Source: Aliidiomarina quisquiliarum
GTDB lineage: Bacteria; Pseudomonadota; Gammaproteobacteria; Enterobacterales; Alteromonadaceae
NCBI RefSeq assembly: GCF_023922585.1
Contig: NZ_JAMFTN010000021.1
Location: 147,636-211,635, forward strand
DNA length: 64,000 nt
Direction: 5' to 3'
The notes under the pieces are model-generated. The model worked only from the letters and a program-made list of their open reading frames with translations. It was not told where the DNA came from and did no database searches. Positions 31,067 through 41,100 of this stretch are shown here, piece after piece (position 1 is the first letter of the stretch; each line of letters begins with the position of its first letter). The position numbers and the translations under genes were made by a program.

Positions 31067-31434
31067 CAAGTCGTGGCTTCACCTTGGTAGAAGTAATGTT
31101 TGCCTTAGCTATTTTTGGCCTAGCAGCCTTAGCTGCTTTGGCGGTGGCAACCCAACAAATAGACAGTACCCGTTACTTGCAAGAACGTTACCTAGGCCAA
31201 CTGGTAGCCAGTAACCGCTTAGCCGACTTGGTAGCGCCGGCCGCGGCTAGTAAAACTTGGCCTCCGCGTAATAACGACAGCGGCGAAATTGAACTTGCCG
31301 GGCAAACCTGGTTTTGGCAGCAACAGGTGTTAGAAACCGTAACCGACGACTTGCGCGAAGTAACGGTGCGGGTAAAACGTAGCGAAAATGGCCCCGTAGT
31401 GGCCGAATTAAGTACTTTTGTGGGGCGCCGCTAA
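31060..31434 (+). CDS. gspI: Type II secretion minor pseudopilin GspI
   Basis: GspI forms the pseudopilus tip with GspJ and GspK. The cleavage site is SRG|FTLVEVMFALAIFG, very close to the N-terminus. The start is GTG with GGAGG 5 bases upstream, overlapping gspH by 7 bases. Length 124. It shares one base with gspJ. Confidence 0.93.
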   Translation: MVTSRGFTLVEVMFALAIFGLAALAALAVATQQIDSTRYLQERYLGQLVASNRLADLVAPAAASKTWPPRNNDSGEIELAGQTWFWQQQVLETVTDDLREVTVRVKRSENGPVVAELSTFVGRR

Positions 31435-32045
31435 TGCATAAAACGCGGGGCTTTACCCTTATTGAAGTAATGGTGGCTATGGTGGTGCTGGCACTTATTG
31501 GCTTAGCTAGTGCAGCGGTGTTAAGCCAAATGACACAAGCAGAAGAAGCCTCAAGCAAACGCCATGCACTGCTTTCCGAACTACAGTTTAGCTTGCTGAT
31601 AATAGACCGCGACGTGCGCCAAATGGTAGCCCGAACCATTCGTGCCACCGACGAGCAAGCCAAGCATATATATTTAACCAATGAAGCCAGCACCGTTGAC
31701 AGCGACAGTGGCGCTTTGGTTTTTGTTCGTGGCGGTTGGAGTAACCCAGAACACATGCTGCCCCGTTCAGAATTACAGCCGGTAGCTTATCGGGTGCGCG
31801 AACGGGTATTGCAACGCGTTTACCAACCCTTTGTCGACAGTGTCAGTAGCGAGCCAACGGTGCAAGACTTACTCAGCCAGGTGGAGTCTTTCGAAGTTGA
31901 ATTTAGCGGCGAAAGTGGCGAACGTGTAAGCCGTTGGTTACAGCCGCACCAGCTACCGGAACGTGTTTATATTCGTATTGAACATGAGCAACTGGGCATG
32001 ATAGAGCGGGTACTGCTAACCAGTGGTGGTAAGCCAACGCCATGA
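31434..32045 (+). CDS. gspJ: Type II secretion minor pseudopilin GspJ
   Basis: Tip pseudopilin with cleavage site TRG|FTLIEVMVAMVVLA. Downstream is the GspJ-type segment SLLIIDRDVRQMVAR. Length is 203 residues. Its end overlaps gspK by 4 bases (ATGA). Confidence 0.94.
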   Translation: MHKTRGFTLIEVMVAMVVLALIGLASAAVLSQMTQAEEASSKRHALLSELQFSLLIIDRDVRQMVARTIRATDEQAKHIYLTNEASTVDSDSGALVFVRGGWSNPEHMLPRSELQPVAYRVRERVLQRVYQPFVDSVSSEPTVQDLLSQVESFEVEFSGESGERVSRWLQPHQLPERVYIRIEHEQLGMIERVLLTSGGKPTP

Positions 32046-33082
32046 GCACAGTAGCCAAGCCCGCCAGTAGCCTACCCCTAGCACAGCAACGCACCCAAGG
32101 CGTAGCTATTATTAGCGTGTTGTTAGTGGTGGCGCTGGTAACTATATTAGCTACGCGAATGAGTGGCCACCTACAAATGCAAATAGCTCGGGTAAGTGGC
32201 AGCGAGCATGCAGAACAAGCCTATTGGCACTGGCTAAGCGCCGAAGCCCTAGTGCGGCAAGTGCTGTTAAAAGAGCACGAAGAGTCGGAAGGGCGCACCC
32301 ATTTGCAGCAGGGTTGGGCTACCCAGCAGGGGCCGTTTCCCGTTCGCGGTGGCTTTATCGGTGGCCGTGTATACGACCTACACGCCTGCTTTAACTTAAA
32401 TAGTTTACGCAAAGACACCGACAACACGGCGAATTTAGCCAAAGCAACAGAGCGCTACCAGCAACTATTAACGGCGCTTGAATTCGATGAATATACCATC
32501 CGTCAATTAACCGCCACGCTAATAGACTGGCTTGACACGGATACAGAATTACACAACGCCATGGGCGCCGAAGACTCCGACTACGAGTCGCTGCCACAGC
32601 CCTATCAGGCAGCGAATAATTTATTAGCACACCGTTCGGAATTAAGGCAAATTGTTGGTTATCAGCAAGCTATTTATGAACGCTTAAAGCCCTATGTGTG
32701 TGTTATTCCGGGTGAAACTAACTGGCAGCTGAACCTTAATACGGTGCCAACCGATAAACCGGAAATAGTAATGGCATTTTTTCGTGGCACACTCGACTTG
32801 AGTGCAGCAGAAAGTTTACTGAACAATCGGCCAAATAAAGGTTTCGAGTCGCTCGAACAAATAAAACAAGAGCCTGCAATACAAGCGCTGTCAGGCTCGG
32901 GGCCGCTTACCGACGACTTGGCAGATCTCACCGTTAGTAGTCAGTATTTTGAGTTGAACGCGCAAGTAAAGTATGGTGATTTGGAATTTTATGGATATTC
33001 GCAATTAAAAATAACCGAAGGTAAAGCGTGGATCCTGCATCGTTCACGTGGCGGTTATGAGGCTGATGACAACAATGAGTGA
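32042..33082 (+). CDS. gspK: Type II secretion minor pseudopilin GspK
   Basis: GspK is the large pseudopilin capping the tip. Its leader ends TQG|VAIISVLLVVALVT and lacks the Glu+5 of other pseudopilins, as is usual for GspK. The helical insertion domain with DWLDTD and the block LNLNTVPTDKPEIV are typical. Length 346. It overlaps gspL by 8 bases. Confidence 0.95.
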   Translation: MSTVAKPASSLPLAQQRTQGVAIISVLLVVALVTILATRMSGHLQMQIARVSGSEHAEQAYWHWLSAEALVRQVLLKEHEESEGRTHLQQGWATQQGPFPVRGGFIGGRVYDLHACFNLNSLRKDTDNTANLAKATERYQQLLTALEFDEYTIRQLTATLIDWLDTDTELHNAMGAEDSDYESLPQPYQAANNLLAHRSELRQIVGYQQAIYERLKPYVCVIPGETNWQLNLNTVPTDKPEIVMAFFRGTLDLSAAESLLNNRPNKGFESLEQIKQEPAIQALSGSGPLTDDLADLTVSSQYFELNAQVKYGDLEFYGYSQLKITEGKAWILHRSRGGYEADDNNE

Positions 33083-34271
33083 AATACTACTAATAAGACT
33101 GCCTAAACATGCACAGGCACCAGTAAATTGGTTAATAACCGACGCAAGTGGTGGCGAACTAATTGCCAGTGGTGTGCTACCCAACCTAGCAGCGTTAGCT
33201 GAGCTTAGTGAGCGCGCCAGTAGCCGCGAGGTATATGTGGCGGTGGCAGGTGAAGCAGTAAGCATGCACCAAGCGGCGGTTCCAGCGAAGTCGCGGCGGC
33301 ACTTACAGCAAATTATTCCCTTTACATTAGAAGACGATGTGGCCGAAGACATTGGCCAGTTACACTTTGCCTGGCCCAGCCAAAGCCCTAATAATGAACC
33401 AATTCCAGTGGCTGTAGTGGCACGGCAACAAATGACATTTTGGCTTGCAGCACTAGCCCAAGCCAATATAGCCGCAACCCAGTTAGTACCCGACTTCTTA
33501 CTGTTGCCTTACGAAGCCAACTGCTGGACCCTAGCTCAGGTTGATAACACTTGGCTGGTACGCCAAAGCCAATGGCAGGGCGCAAGTGTAGACCCCGCTT
33601 GGTTGCCGTACCTAGCATTTGAGGAAGCTGAGTTACCGACAGAGTTGCTAGCAATTGGCGATCTAAACTGGCCGCAAGTACCCGCCCCGGTGCGCCCTTT
33701 AAACGTCGACTTACCGCTATTTGCGATGGTACAACAATGGCGCCATACAGCATTAAATTTGTGCCAAGGGGAATTTGCTCAGCACCAGCCAAACCCAGTT
33801 AATTGGCAGCAAGTGCGTTGGCCAGCAATAGCCGCGGCTATTTTATGCGTGGTGTATCTAGCCAATTTAGGTGTTACCTGGCTGCAACTAGACCACCAAA
33901 CCCAGCAAGTGCAACAAAATATTGAAGCCCGTTATTTAGAGCTTTTCCCCGAGCAGCAACGGTTACCTGCCGACGCTCGGCGGCGCATAGAACAGCAAGT
34001 GGCGGCTTTTGGCGGGGCTACCCAAGGGGAATTGCTAGGCATGCTAAACGACTTAGTGTTGGCCTTCCAAGACACTGAAATTGAATTAACCCTGTTACAG
34101 TTCGACAGTGGCCGGGGCGAATTACGCGTGCAAGCCACGGGTAAAAACTTCCAAACCTTTGAACGATTTCAGCGTGCCGTGCGGGCGCAAGCGCTAGAAG
34201 TAGAACAAGGCCAGTTGGTCAGTCGTGCTGGCAAAATAGCCGGAACCTTAACCATACGGAGACCTTCATAA
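33075..34271 (+). CDS. gspL: Type II secretion protein GspL
   Basis: GspL binds GspE in the cytoplasm through an actin-like domain, spans the membrane once, and pairs with GspM in the periplasm. The 398-residue protein has AVPAKSRRHLQQIIPFTLEDDVAEDI in its cytoplasmic domain (typical GspL) and a helix IAAAILCVVYLANLGVTWL near residue 255-275. ATG 33075 gives MSEILLIRLPKHAQAP; an upstream frame is an out-of-gene extension. Confidence 0.92.
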   Translation: MSEILLIRLPKHAQAPVNWLITDASGGELIASGVLPNLAALAELSERASSREVYVAVAGEAVSMHQAAVPAKSRRHLQQIIPFTLEDDVAEDIGQLHFAWPSQSPNNEPIPVAVVARQQMTFWLAALAQANIAATQLVPDFLLLPYEANCWTLAQVDNTWLVRQSQWQGASVDPAWLPYLAFEEAELPTELLAIGDLNWPQVPAPVRPLNVDLPLFAMVQQWRHTALNLCQGEFAQHQPNPVNWQQVRWPAIAAAILCVVYLANLGVTWLQLDHQTQQVQQNIEARYLELFPEQQRLPADARRRIEQQVAAFGGATQGELLGMLNDLVLAFQDTEIELTLLQFDSGRGELRVQATGKNFQTFERFQRAVRAQALEVEQGQLVSRAGKIAGTLTIRRPS

Positions 34272-34834
34272 TGGGCTGGAAGAAAAAGCAACAGGCCCTG
34301 CGGGCGCAATGGCACGCACGGTTTGGCCCACAGGTACAGCAGCTACAGCAGCGCTGGGGTGCCTTACAAAAGCGCGAGCGGTTATTATTAACCAGCCTAG
34401 CTGGCCTAGTGGTGCTGACTGTATTTTGGTTAGGAATTTGGCAGCCGCTGCATGAAGGCGTGGCTCGTGCAGAACAAAGGCTAGAGTCGCAGCAAAGTTA
34501 TCAACGTTGGTTTGAACGCCAAGCTCGGCTTATTTACCAAGGTAAAGCAAGCCAACAAAGTCATCAGCAAGGGCGGCAAGGGCCACTTACTAGCAATGAG
34601 TTATCGGCGTTTTTAAACACCACAACAACTGCTTTGAAGCTTGAAATAACACGTATTCAGCCCCAAAACGACGCGCAAGTGCTGGTTTTTAATGAAGCCA
34701 GCTTCGACGCCTTGCTGCAGTTACTAGAGCAGTTAGCCAGTCGTGGGGTGGTGATAGAAAACCTCGATGTTGCAGAAACAACAACCCCAGGTGTGGTGCG
34801 GGTGCGGCGTTTACAAGTGAAGGCAGGGAGTTAG
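34271..34834 (+). CDS. gspM: Type II secretion protein GspM
   Basis: Bitopic partner of GspL. A basic N-terminus (GWKKKQQALRAQWHARF) precedes one transmembrane helix (LLLTSLAGLVVLTVFWLGIW, about 37-57) and a small ferredoxin-like periplasmic domain. Length 187. It shares a base with gspL and has 1 base to gspN. Confidence 0.92.
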   Translation: MGWKKKQQALRAQWHARFGPQVQQLQQRWGALQKRERLLLTSLAGLVVLTVFWLGIWQPLHEGVARAEQRLESQQSYQRWFERQARLIYQGKASQQSHQQGRQGPLTSNELSAFLNTTTTALKLEITRIQPQNDAQVLVFNEASFDALLQLLEQLASRGVVIENLDVAETTTPGVVRVRRLQVKAGS

Positions 34835-34835
34835 C

Positions 34836-35588
34836 ATGAGTAAACGTATTCGTTATAGTATTTATGCCGCTGTGGCGGTGTACTTTATTGGACTTATTGT
34901 GTTTTTACCGGCTCGATTAGTGGTGGGCTTTGCTCCCTTACCGGAAAACATTCAATTACAGGGCATTTCTGGCACCGTATGGAATGGCCGTGTCGACTAT
35001 GTGCAGTTCGACGGCCGGGCTTTAGAGCAGATTGAATGGCAGGTTTTTCCGCTCGCTTTATTAGCCGGGCAAATTGCGGCCGATGTGCGCATCGCGGCTA
35101 CTGAAGCAAACCCCATTACCGGTAGTAGCCATATTCAGGCCGGCTTGTTTAGTTCGGTGCGGGTAGAAAACGCGCGCTTTAACGCAGAACTCGGAAAACT
35201 TAGTGCTTGGCTAGACATTCCTAACCTAGTGCCGTTGCAGGGCGACGTTGTGCTCGGTATAACAGAGTTCGAATTGGGAAACCCTGTATGCAGTAGTTTA
35301 GACTCGCGCGTGGGCGTATACGCAGTAAAAACTAGAATTGGCCGCCAATGGCATAGCCTAGGCGACTTCGCCATGCAGCTAGGCTGCGAAGAAGGCTGGG
35401 CTAGTGTGCAGGTTAACCCAGAAAATAGCTTAGGCTTAACGGTAAACGGACGCTTTGCGCCAGGCAACGTTGATCTTGGCGTAGCTATGCGCCCAAGTAG
35501 TTCAACCCCGGCCCCAATTCGCGATTTATTACGCATGGTGGGCGAGCCCGATAGTAGCGGCCAATTTAGTTTCCGCATTCGTTTGTAA
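34836..35588 (+). CDS. gspN: Type II secretion protein GspN
   Basis: GspN is an accessory inner-membrane protein present in some T2SS operons. It has an N-terminal helix (YSIYAAVAVYFIGLIVFLPARLV) and then the family motif ISGTVWNGRVDYV. The 250-residue length and last place in the operon fit. It is the last gene of the C-to-N run. The prepilin peptidase gene gspO is not adjacent and is presumably pilD elsewhere. Confidence 0.9.
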   Translation: MSKRIRYSIYAAVAVYFIGLIVFLPARLVVGFAPLPENIQLQGISGTVWNGRVDYVQFDGRALEQIEWQVFPLALLAGQIAADVRIAATEANPITGSSHIQAGLFSSVRVENARFNAELGKLSAWLDIPNLVPLQGDVVLGITEFELGNPVCSSLDSRVGVYAVKTRIGRQWHSLGDFAMQLGCEEGWASVQVNPENSLGLTVNGRFAPGNVDLGVAMRPSSSTPAPIRDLLRMVGEPDSSGQFSFRIRL

Positions 35589-35676
35589 CACAAAACAATA
35601 CCCGTAGGCGTTAAAATAACGCTATACTAAGCGGTTGGGCAACCCGCAGGTTTAACAATAGAAAAGGTAGTACAGC

Positions 35677-36519
35677 ATGGAAAACATCTTAGTCTGGATA
35701 GGTGACAACCAAGAATTAATTTTACGGCTTGGTATTAAATTAATCGTGTCGCTGCTTATTTTAATTGGTGGTATTGTTTTGGCCCGCTTTACCGCGAACT
35801 TTCTTATTCGCCGGCTCGACAATTCAGCCATTGATAATATGGTGGTGTCTTTCCTTGCCAGCATTATCCGCGCGTTAATTATTATTGCTGCGGTGCTTAT
35901 GGCACTGTCGCATGTAGGGGTTCAAACCACTTCCTTTATCGCTATTTTAGGTGCTGCTGGTCTTGCTATTGGTTTGGCCTTACAGGGCTCTTTGTCGAAC
36001 TTTGCTTCAGGCGTTATGATCATGATTTACCGACCGTTTAAAGCCGGCGACTACGTTGATGCAGGTGGCATAGCTGGTTCGGTACAACGTATCGAGCTGT
36101 TTACTACGGTACTAAAAACCCCAGACAACAAGAAAGTAGTGGTGCCAAATTCACGTATTACCACCTCGGCTATTACTAACTTTTCCGTAGAGGCCACGCG
36201 CCGGGTCGACTTAGTTATTGGCGTGTCGTATAACGCTAACCTACAAGACACCAAAAAATTATTTTTAGACATATTGATGGCCGACGAGCGGGTATTAAAA
36301 ACTCCAGAACCAACCATTGCCGTGTCAGAGCTTGGTGACTCGGCGGTAAAATTTATTGTGCGTCCGTGGGTGAACCGTGCCGACTACTGGGCGGTGTATT
36401 GGGGTTGCTTAGAGAAATTTAAAGACGCCCTTGATGCGGCTGGTATTGGTATTCCGTACCCGCAAATGGACGTGCATTTGCACACCAAAGAAAACCCTAA
36501 GTTAGAATCGAAAGACTAA
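35677..36519 (+). CDS. mscS: Small-conductance mechanosensitive channel MscS
   Basis: MscS opens under membrane tension to release solutes during osmotic downshock. Three N-terminal transmembrane helices end in the pore helix GAAGLAIGLALQGSLSNFASG, followed by VMIMIYRPFKAGDYV and the beta domain VVPNSRITTSAITNFS. Length 280 matches E. coli MscS (286). The start has AAAAGGTAG upstream. It converges with xseA with a 4-base overlap. Confidence 0.95.
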   Translation: MENILVWIGDNQELILRLGIKLIVSLLILIGGIVLARFTANFLIRRLDNSAIDNMVVSFLASIIRALIIIAAVLMALSHVGVQTTSFIAILGAAGLAIGLALQGSLSNFASGVMIMIYRPFKAGDYVDAGGIAGSVQRIELFTTVLKTPDNKKVVVPNSRITTSAITNFSVEATRRVDLVIGVSYNANLQDTKKLFLDILMADERVLKTPEPTIAVSELGDSAVKFIVRPWVNRADYWAVYWGCLEKFKDALDAAGIGIPYPQMDVHLHTKENPKLESKD

Positions 36520-37871
36520 GGCTTAATGGTTTCAATACGGCTAATTACTTCACCGCTGGCAAAACGGGTGGTAAGTAATTGGCCCTGCTCTAGCGCATCG
36601 GCGCTACGAACCAACTGTTGGTTGGCGTCGAAGGTCATCGAATAGCCTCTCGCTAAGGTATTCAGCGGGCTAACAATGTGCAGTGCTTGTTGGCTGGCAG
36701 TAAAACGGCGTACTTTTTCATTTATTAAAGCCAGTATCGCCAGGTTTAGGCGCTGCCGGCTTTTTGCTAAGCTCTGTTGGTGCTCAAGAATGTCGCGGCT
36801 TGGGTGTTGCTGGGCTAGCCGGTGCTGTAAGCCGCGCTGCGTAGCAATGACGGCGCTAAGCCGGTAGCCCATGGCGCGCTGCAAGCGTGCTTCAAGGCTA
36901 TCAAGCAACTGTGCTTGCTGTTCAATGCGGCGTTTCGGGTTTAACGGCTGTAAACGGGCTATTAAATGGTTTAAGTGCAGCTGTTTATTTTGCAAAGCCG
37001 CTTTCCAAGCACGCCAAGTACGGGCGCGTAACTGCATTAAATACTGTACATGCGACTGCTTATCTTGGCTGAGTAACTCGGCGGCAGCTGAAGGCGTTGC
37101 GGCCCGTAAGTCAGCCACAAAGTCGGCAATGGTAAAGTCTACTTCATGGCCAACGGCACTAACGGTAACAATAGGGCAAGCAGCAATGTCGCGGGCTAAG
37201 GCTTCGTCATTAAAGGCCCATAAGTCTTCTAGCGAGCCGCCACCGCGGGTAATTAACAGTACCTCAACTTCGTTACGGCGTATTGCAGTAGCTAAGGCTC
37301 GGCGTATGGCGGCCGGCGCTTCTGCACCTTGTACTTGGGTGGGATACACCGTAATCTGTAAACTTGGATCGCGGCGTTTTAACACCGCCAAAACATCGTG
37401 CAGGGCTGCCCCAGAAGGCGAAGTAATTACCCCTAGTTTTTGTACTTGCGCGGGAATTTGCTTTTTCTGTTCAGGAGCAAATAGCCCTTCGGCAGTAAGC
37501 AAGCGCTTTAATTCTTCATAGCGCTGTTGCAGTAAACCGTCGCCGGCGGGCTCTAAATGTTCGACGATCAATTGGTAATTACCACGGGGCTCGTACAAAC
37601 TTATGCGTGCCCGCACCATTACCTGCATGCCCGCGTTCACAGCAACCCGAACGCGTTGGTTATTGCCACGGAACATGGCACAACTTATTTGGGCGTCATT
37701 GTCTTTCAAAGTGAAATACCAATGGCCAGAGCCCGGGCGCGAAAAGTTCGATATTTCGCCCACTAACCAAATACTTGCCCACTGTTGTTCAAGAAACTGG
37801 CGTACTTCACGGTTTAACCGCGTTACTGTGTAAATATCGCGTTTAGCAGTTTCATTATTGGCATAAAGCAT
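36516..37871 (-). CDS. xseA: Exodeoxyribonuclease VII large subunit
   Basis: XseA is the catalytic subunit of exonuclease VII. The N-terminal OB-fold (YTVTRLNREVRQFLEQQWASIWLVGEIS) leads to the catalytic region with TSPSGAALHDVLAVLKRRDP and ITRGGGSLEDLWAFNDE, then a long coiled-coil arm. ATG 37871 gives 451 residues; an upstream TTG (37904) would add 11. It is divergent from guaB. Confidence 0.94.
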   Translation of the reverse strand: MLYANNETAKRDIYTVTRLNREVRQFLEQQWASIWLVGEISNFSRPGSGHWYFTLKDNDAQISCAMFRGNNQRVRVAVNAGMQVMVRARISLYEPRGNYQLIVEHLEPAGDGLLQQRYEELKRLLTAEGLFAPEQKKQIPAQVQKLGVITSPSGAALHDVLAVLKRRDPSLQITVYPTQVQGAEAPAAIRRALATAIRRNEVEVLLITRGGGSLEDLWAFNDEALARDIAACPIVTVSAVGHEVDFTIADFVADLRAATPSAAAELLSQDKQSHVQYLMQLRARTWRAWKAALQNKQLHLNHLIARLQPLNPKRRIEQQAQLLDSLEARLQRAMGYRLSAVIATQRGLQHRLAQQHPSRDILEHQQSLAKSRQRLNLAILALINEKVRRFTASQQALHIVSPLNTLARGYSMTFDANQQLVRSADALEQGQLLTTRFASGEVISRIETIKP

Positions 37872-38005
37872 GGTGGTTAAGAGCCTTTTAAATATTAATT
37901 GCAAATTTTAGTTTACTGTATGCGTCGGTGTGAGTAAAATACCGCCGCAACATTGTACCCACCTGTAGTGTCCCTGTGGTGGTTCAAAAAGAGAGAGATG
38001 TTGCC

Positions 38006-39472
38006 ATGCTACGACTTGCCCAAGAAGCTTTAACTTTCGACGACGTGCTACTTTTGCCCGCGCACTCTACAGTGCTGCCTAACACGGCAAAGCTTAACAC
38101 CAAATTAACCCAAACCATTGAATTAAATATTCCGCTAGTGTCCGCCGCTATGGACACGGTAACAGAAGCTGGCCTTGCTATTGCCCTTGCCCAAGAAGGT
38201 GGCATGGGTTTTATTCACAAAAACATGAGCATTGCCGAACAAGCTGCCCACGTGCGTAAAGTGAAAAAATATGAAAGCGGCACAGTGGCCGACCCGGTTA
38301 CAGTTTCTCCCGACACCACCTTACATGAAGTAAAAGCCTTAGCCCAAGAACATGGCTTTCATGGTTTCCCGGTGGTGGAAAACAATCGCTTAGTAGGCAT
38401 TGTTACTGGCCGTGATACCCGCTCAGAAAATTCTAATCATTTAAAAGTAGCCGATGTTATGACGCCGGAAGAGCGCTTAATTACGGTGAAAGAAAATACC
38501 GACAGCGAAACTATTCTCGAGCTCATGCATAAGTACCGCATTGAAAAAATATTGGTAGTGAACGACCAGCATGAACTAAAAGGTATGATTACCTTAAAAG
38601 ACTTTGAAAAAGCAGCCAATAAACCTAACGCCTGTAAAGACGAATTAGGCCGCTTGCGTGTAGGTGCTGCGGTAGGTGTTGGCGCCGGTACCGAAGAGCG
38701 TGTAGCCGCCTTAATAGAAGCTGGCGTTGACGTTATTTTGGTCGACACCTCCCATGGCCATTCTGAAGGTGTGCTTGAGCGGGTACGTTGGGTAAGACAA
38801 AACTATCCGGACATGCAAATTGTTGGCGGCAACGTGGCCACTGGCGAAGGCGCCTTGGCGCTTGCCGATGCTGGCGTGAACGCCGTGAAGGTAGGTATTG
38901 GCCCAGGTTCAATTTGTACCACCCGTATTGTTACTGGCTGTGGCGTACCACAAATAACCGCTATTTCGAATGCGGTAGCAGCCCTAGAAGGGCGCAATAT
39001 TCCAGTGATTGCCGACGGCGGAGTGCGTTTTTCTGGCGACATTGCTAAAGCAATTGCCGCTGGCGCAAGCTCGGTTATGGTAGGCAGTATGCTTGCGGGT
39101 ACCGAAGAAGCACCTGGCGAAGTTGAGCTTTACCAAGGCCGCTACTATAAGTCGTACCGGGGCATGGGCAGCTTAGGCGCCATGGACCAAAGCCACGGCT
39201 CGTCTGATCGTTATTTCCAAACGTCAAACCAAGCCGACAAACTAGTACCTGAAGGCATTGAAGGTCGAGTGGCCTACAAAGGCCCTATTGGCAACATTAT
39301 TCACCAACAAATGGGTGGGTTGCGCTCAGCTATGGGGCTAACAGGTTCAGCAGACATTGAAACCTTACGCACCAAGCCGCAGTTTGTGAAAGTAACCGCT
39401 GCCGGTATGGGTGAATCGCATGTGCACGACGTGCAAATTACCAAAGAAGCGCCAAACTATCGGTTAGGTTAA
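38006..39472 (+). CDS. guaB: Inosine-5'-monophosphate dehydrogenase
   Basis: GuaB oxidises IMP to XMP, the first step to GMP. It begins [20 protein letters not shown]; two CBS domains span about residues 95-200. The catalytic loop is [17 protein letters not shown], with the active-site Cys. Length 488 equals E. coli. GAGAGAG before ATG 38006 decides the start over an upstream in-frame codon at 37976. Confidence 0.96.
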   Translation: MLRLAQEALTFDDVLLLPAHSTVLPNTAKLNTKLTQTIELNIPLVSAAMDTVTEAGLAIALAQEGGMGFIHKNMSIAEQAAHVRKVKKYESGTVADPVTVSPDTTLHEVKALAQEHGFHGFPVVENNRLVGIVTGRDTRSENSNHLKVADVMTPEERLITVKENTDSETILELMHKYRIEKILVVNDQHELKGMITLKDFEKAANKPNACKDELGRLRVGAAVGVGAGTEERVAALIEAGVDVILVDTSHGHSEGVLERVRWVRQNYPDMQIVGGNVATGEGALALADAGVNAVKVGIGPGSICTTRIVTGCGVPQITAISNAVAALEGRNIPVIADGGVRFSGDIAKAIAAGASSVMVGSMLAGTEEAPGEVELYQGRYYKSYRGMGSLGAMDQSHGSSDRYFQTSNQADKLVPEGIEGRVAYKGPIGNIIHQQMGGLRSAMGLTGSADIETLRTKPQFVKVTAAGMGESHVHDVQITKEAPNYRLG

Positions 39473-39481
39473 TTTATTAAA

Positions 39482-39507
39482 GCGGCCACTTTAGTGGCCG
39501 CATTTAC
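39482..39507 (+). terminator. Hairpin between guaB and guaA
   Basis: A perfect 8-bp GC-rich stem GCGGCCAC / GTGGCCGC with loop TTTA, then ATTTACTT. The T-run is poor, so partial termination or mRNA processing within the guaBA operon is more likely than a full stop. Confidence 0.55.
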
Positions 39508-39521
39508 TTAAAGTGGACACC

Positions 39522-41099
39522 ATGACTCAAGATATTCATCAGCACCGTATTCTTGTTCTTGATTTCGGCTCTCAATTTAGCCAGCTTATTGCTCGCCGGG
39601 TACGTGAAATTGGCGTGTATTGCGAATTATGGGACTGGGAATCAAGCGAAGAAGAAATTCGCAATTTTGCCCCAGACGGCATTATTTTATCTGGTGGTCC
39701 CGACAGCGTGCTCGATGCGGGCTCGCCACGGGCGCCACAATATGTATTTAATGCCGGCGTACCGTTATTAGGCGTGTGTTACGGCATGCAAACCATGTGT
39801 TTGCAGCTAGGTGGCAAGGTGGCAGGCTCGAGCGAGCGTGAATTTGGCCATGCACGGCTTGAGCGTATGGGTGAAAGCCCATTGTTTGCTAACATTGAAG
39901 ACGCTATTGCAGAAAATGGCGCACCCTTGCTCGACGTGTGGATGAGCCATGGCGACAAAGTGGTCGACATTCCCACAGGCTTTAGCACCATTGCCAAAAC
40001 CGAGCATTGCCCTCATGCGGCTATCGCCAACGAAGCCAAGCGGTTTTACGGCGTTCAATTTCACCCCGAAGTTACCCACACCAAGCAAGGCTTACGCATG
40101 CTTGAGCATTTTGTGGTCGACATTTGTAAGTGCGAAAAACACTGGACACCGGCCACTATTATCGACGACGCAATTGCCCGTATTAAAGAACAAGTAGGCT
40201 CTGGCAAAGTTATTTTGGGCTTGTCCGGCGGGGTTGACTCGTCGGTTACGGCCATGCTGCTGCACCGTGCAATTGGCAGCCAGCTTACCTGTGTGTTCGT
40301 TGACAATGGCTTGTTGCGATTAAATGAAGGCCAGCAAGTAATGGACATGTTCGGCGACCACTTCGGCCTTAATATTATTAAAGTAGACGCGGAAGAACGT
40401 TTCTTATCGGCCTTAGCTGGTACCAGTGAACCTGAAGCTAAGCGTAAAATAATTGGCCGAGTGTTTATTGAAGTTTTCGACGAACAAGCAAAAGCGTTAA
40501 CCGACGTGAATTGGCTGGCGCAAGGTACTATTTATCCTGACGTGATTGAATCAGCCGGTTCAAAAACAGGTAAAGCTCAGGTTATTAAGTCGCACCATAA
40601 CGTGGGTGGTTTACCTGCCGACATGAAAATGGGCTTAGTAGAGCCTTTGCGTGAATTGTTTAAAGACGAAGTACGCAAAATTGGTCTTGAACTTGGCTTA
40701 CCCTACGACATGCTGTTTCGCCACCCATTCCCAGGGCCAGGCTTAGGCGTACGGGTACTCGGCGAAGTGAAAAAAGAGTATTGCGACTTATTACGCCGCG
40801 CCGATGCTATTTTTATTGAAGAGCTATACAGCGCCGACTTATACCATAAAGTTAGCCAAGCCTTTGTGGTGTTCCTGCCAGTGAAAAGCGTTGGTGTAAT
40901 GGGCGACGCCCGTAAATACGACTGGGTAGTGGCTGTGCGTGCCGTAGAAACCATCGACTTTATGACCGCCCGCTGGGCGCATTTACCTTACGAGCTGCTT
41001 GAGCGCGTGTCGAACCGTATTATCAATGAAATTGATGGTATTTCACGGGTTGTATACGACATTTCAGGTAAGCCACCGGCAACGATTGAGTGGGAGTGA
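39522..41099 (+). CDS. guaA: GMP synthase (glutamine-hydrolysing)
   Basis: GuaA converts XMP to GMP. The class I glutamine amidotransferase domain has the nucleophile Cys in GVCYGMQTM and the His-Glu pair in FHPEV; the ATP pyrophosphatase P-loop is GLSGGVDSS. The protein ends in the normal IEWE. ATG 39522 gives 525 residues, the E. coli length, while the GTG at 39513 would add three. The gene is intact even though an insertion element begins immediately after it. Confidence 0.97.
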   Translation: MTQDIHQHRILVLDFGSQFSQLIARRVREIGVYCELWDWESSEEEIRNFAPDGIILSGGPDSVLDAGSPRAPQYVFNAGVPLLGVCYGMQTMCLQLGGKVAGSSEREFGHARLERMGESPLFANIEDAIAENGAPLLDVWMSHGDKVVDIPTGFSTIAKTEHCPHAAIANEAKRFYGVQFHPEVTHTKQGLRMLEHFVVDICKCEKHWTPATIIDDAIARIKEQVGSGKVILGLSGGVDSSVTAMLLHRAIGSQLTCVFVDNGLLRLNEGQQVMDMFGDHFGLNIIKVDAEERFLSALAGTSEPEAKRKIIGRVFIEVFDEQAKALTDVNWLAQGTIYPDVIESAGSKTGKAQVIKSHHNVGGLPADMKMGLVEPLRELFKDEVRKIGLELGLPYDMLFRHPFPGPGLGVRVLGEVKKEYCDLLRRADAIFIEELYSADLYHKVSQAFVVFLPVKSVGVMGDARKYDWVVAVRAVETIDFMTARWAHLPYELLERVSNRIINEIDGISRVVYDISGKPPATIEWE

Positions 41100-41100
41100 C

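Noticed and set aside
36871..37521. 216-codon frame opposite xseA
   Set aside because: Cys/Arg/Ser-rich antisense translation of xseA.
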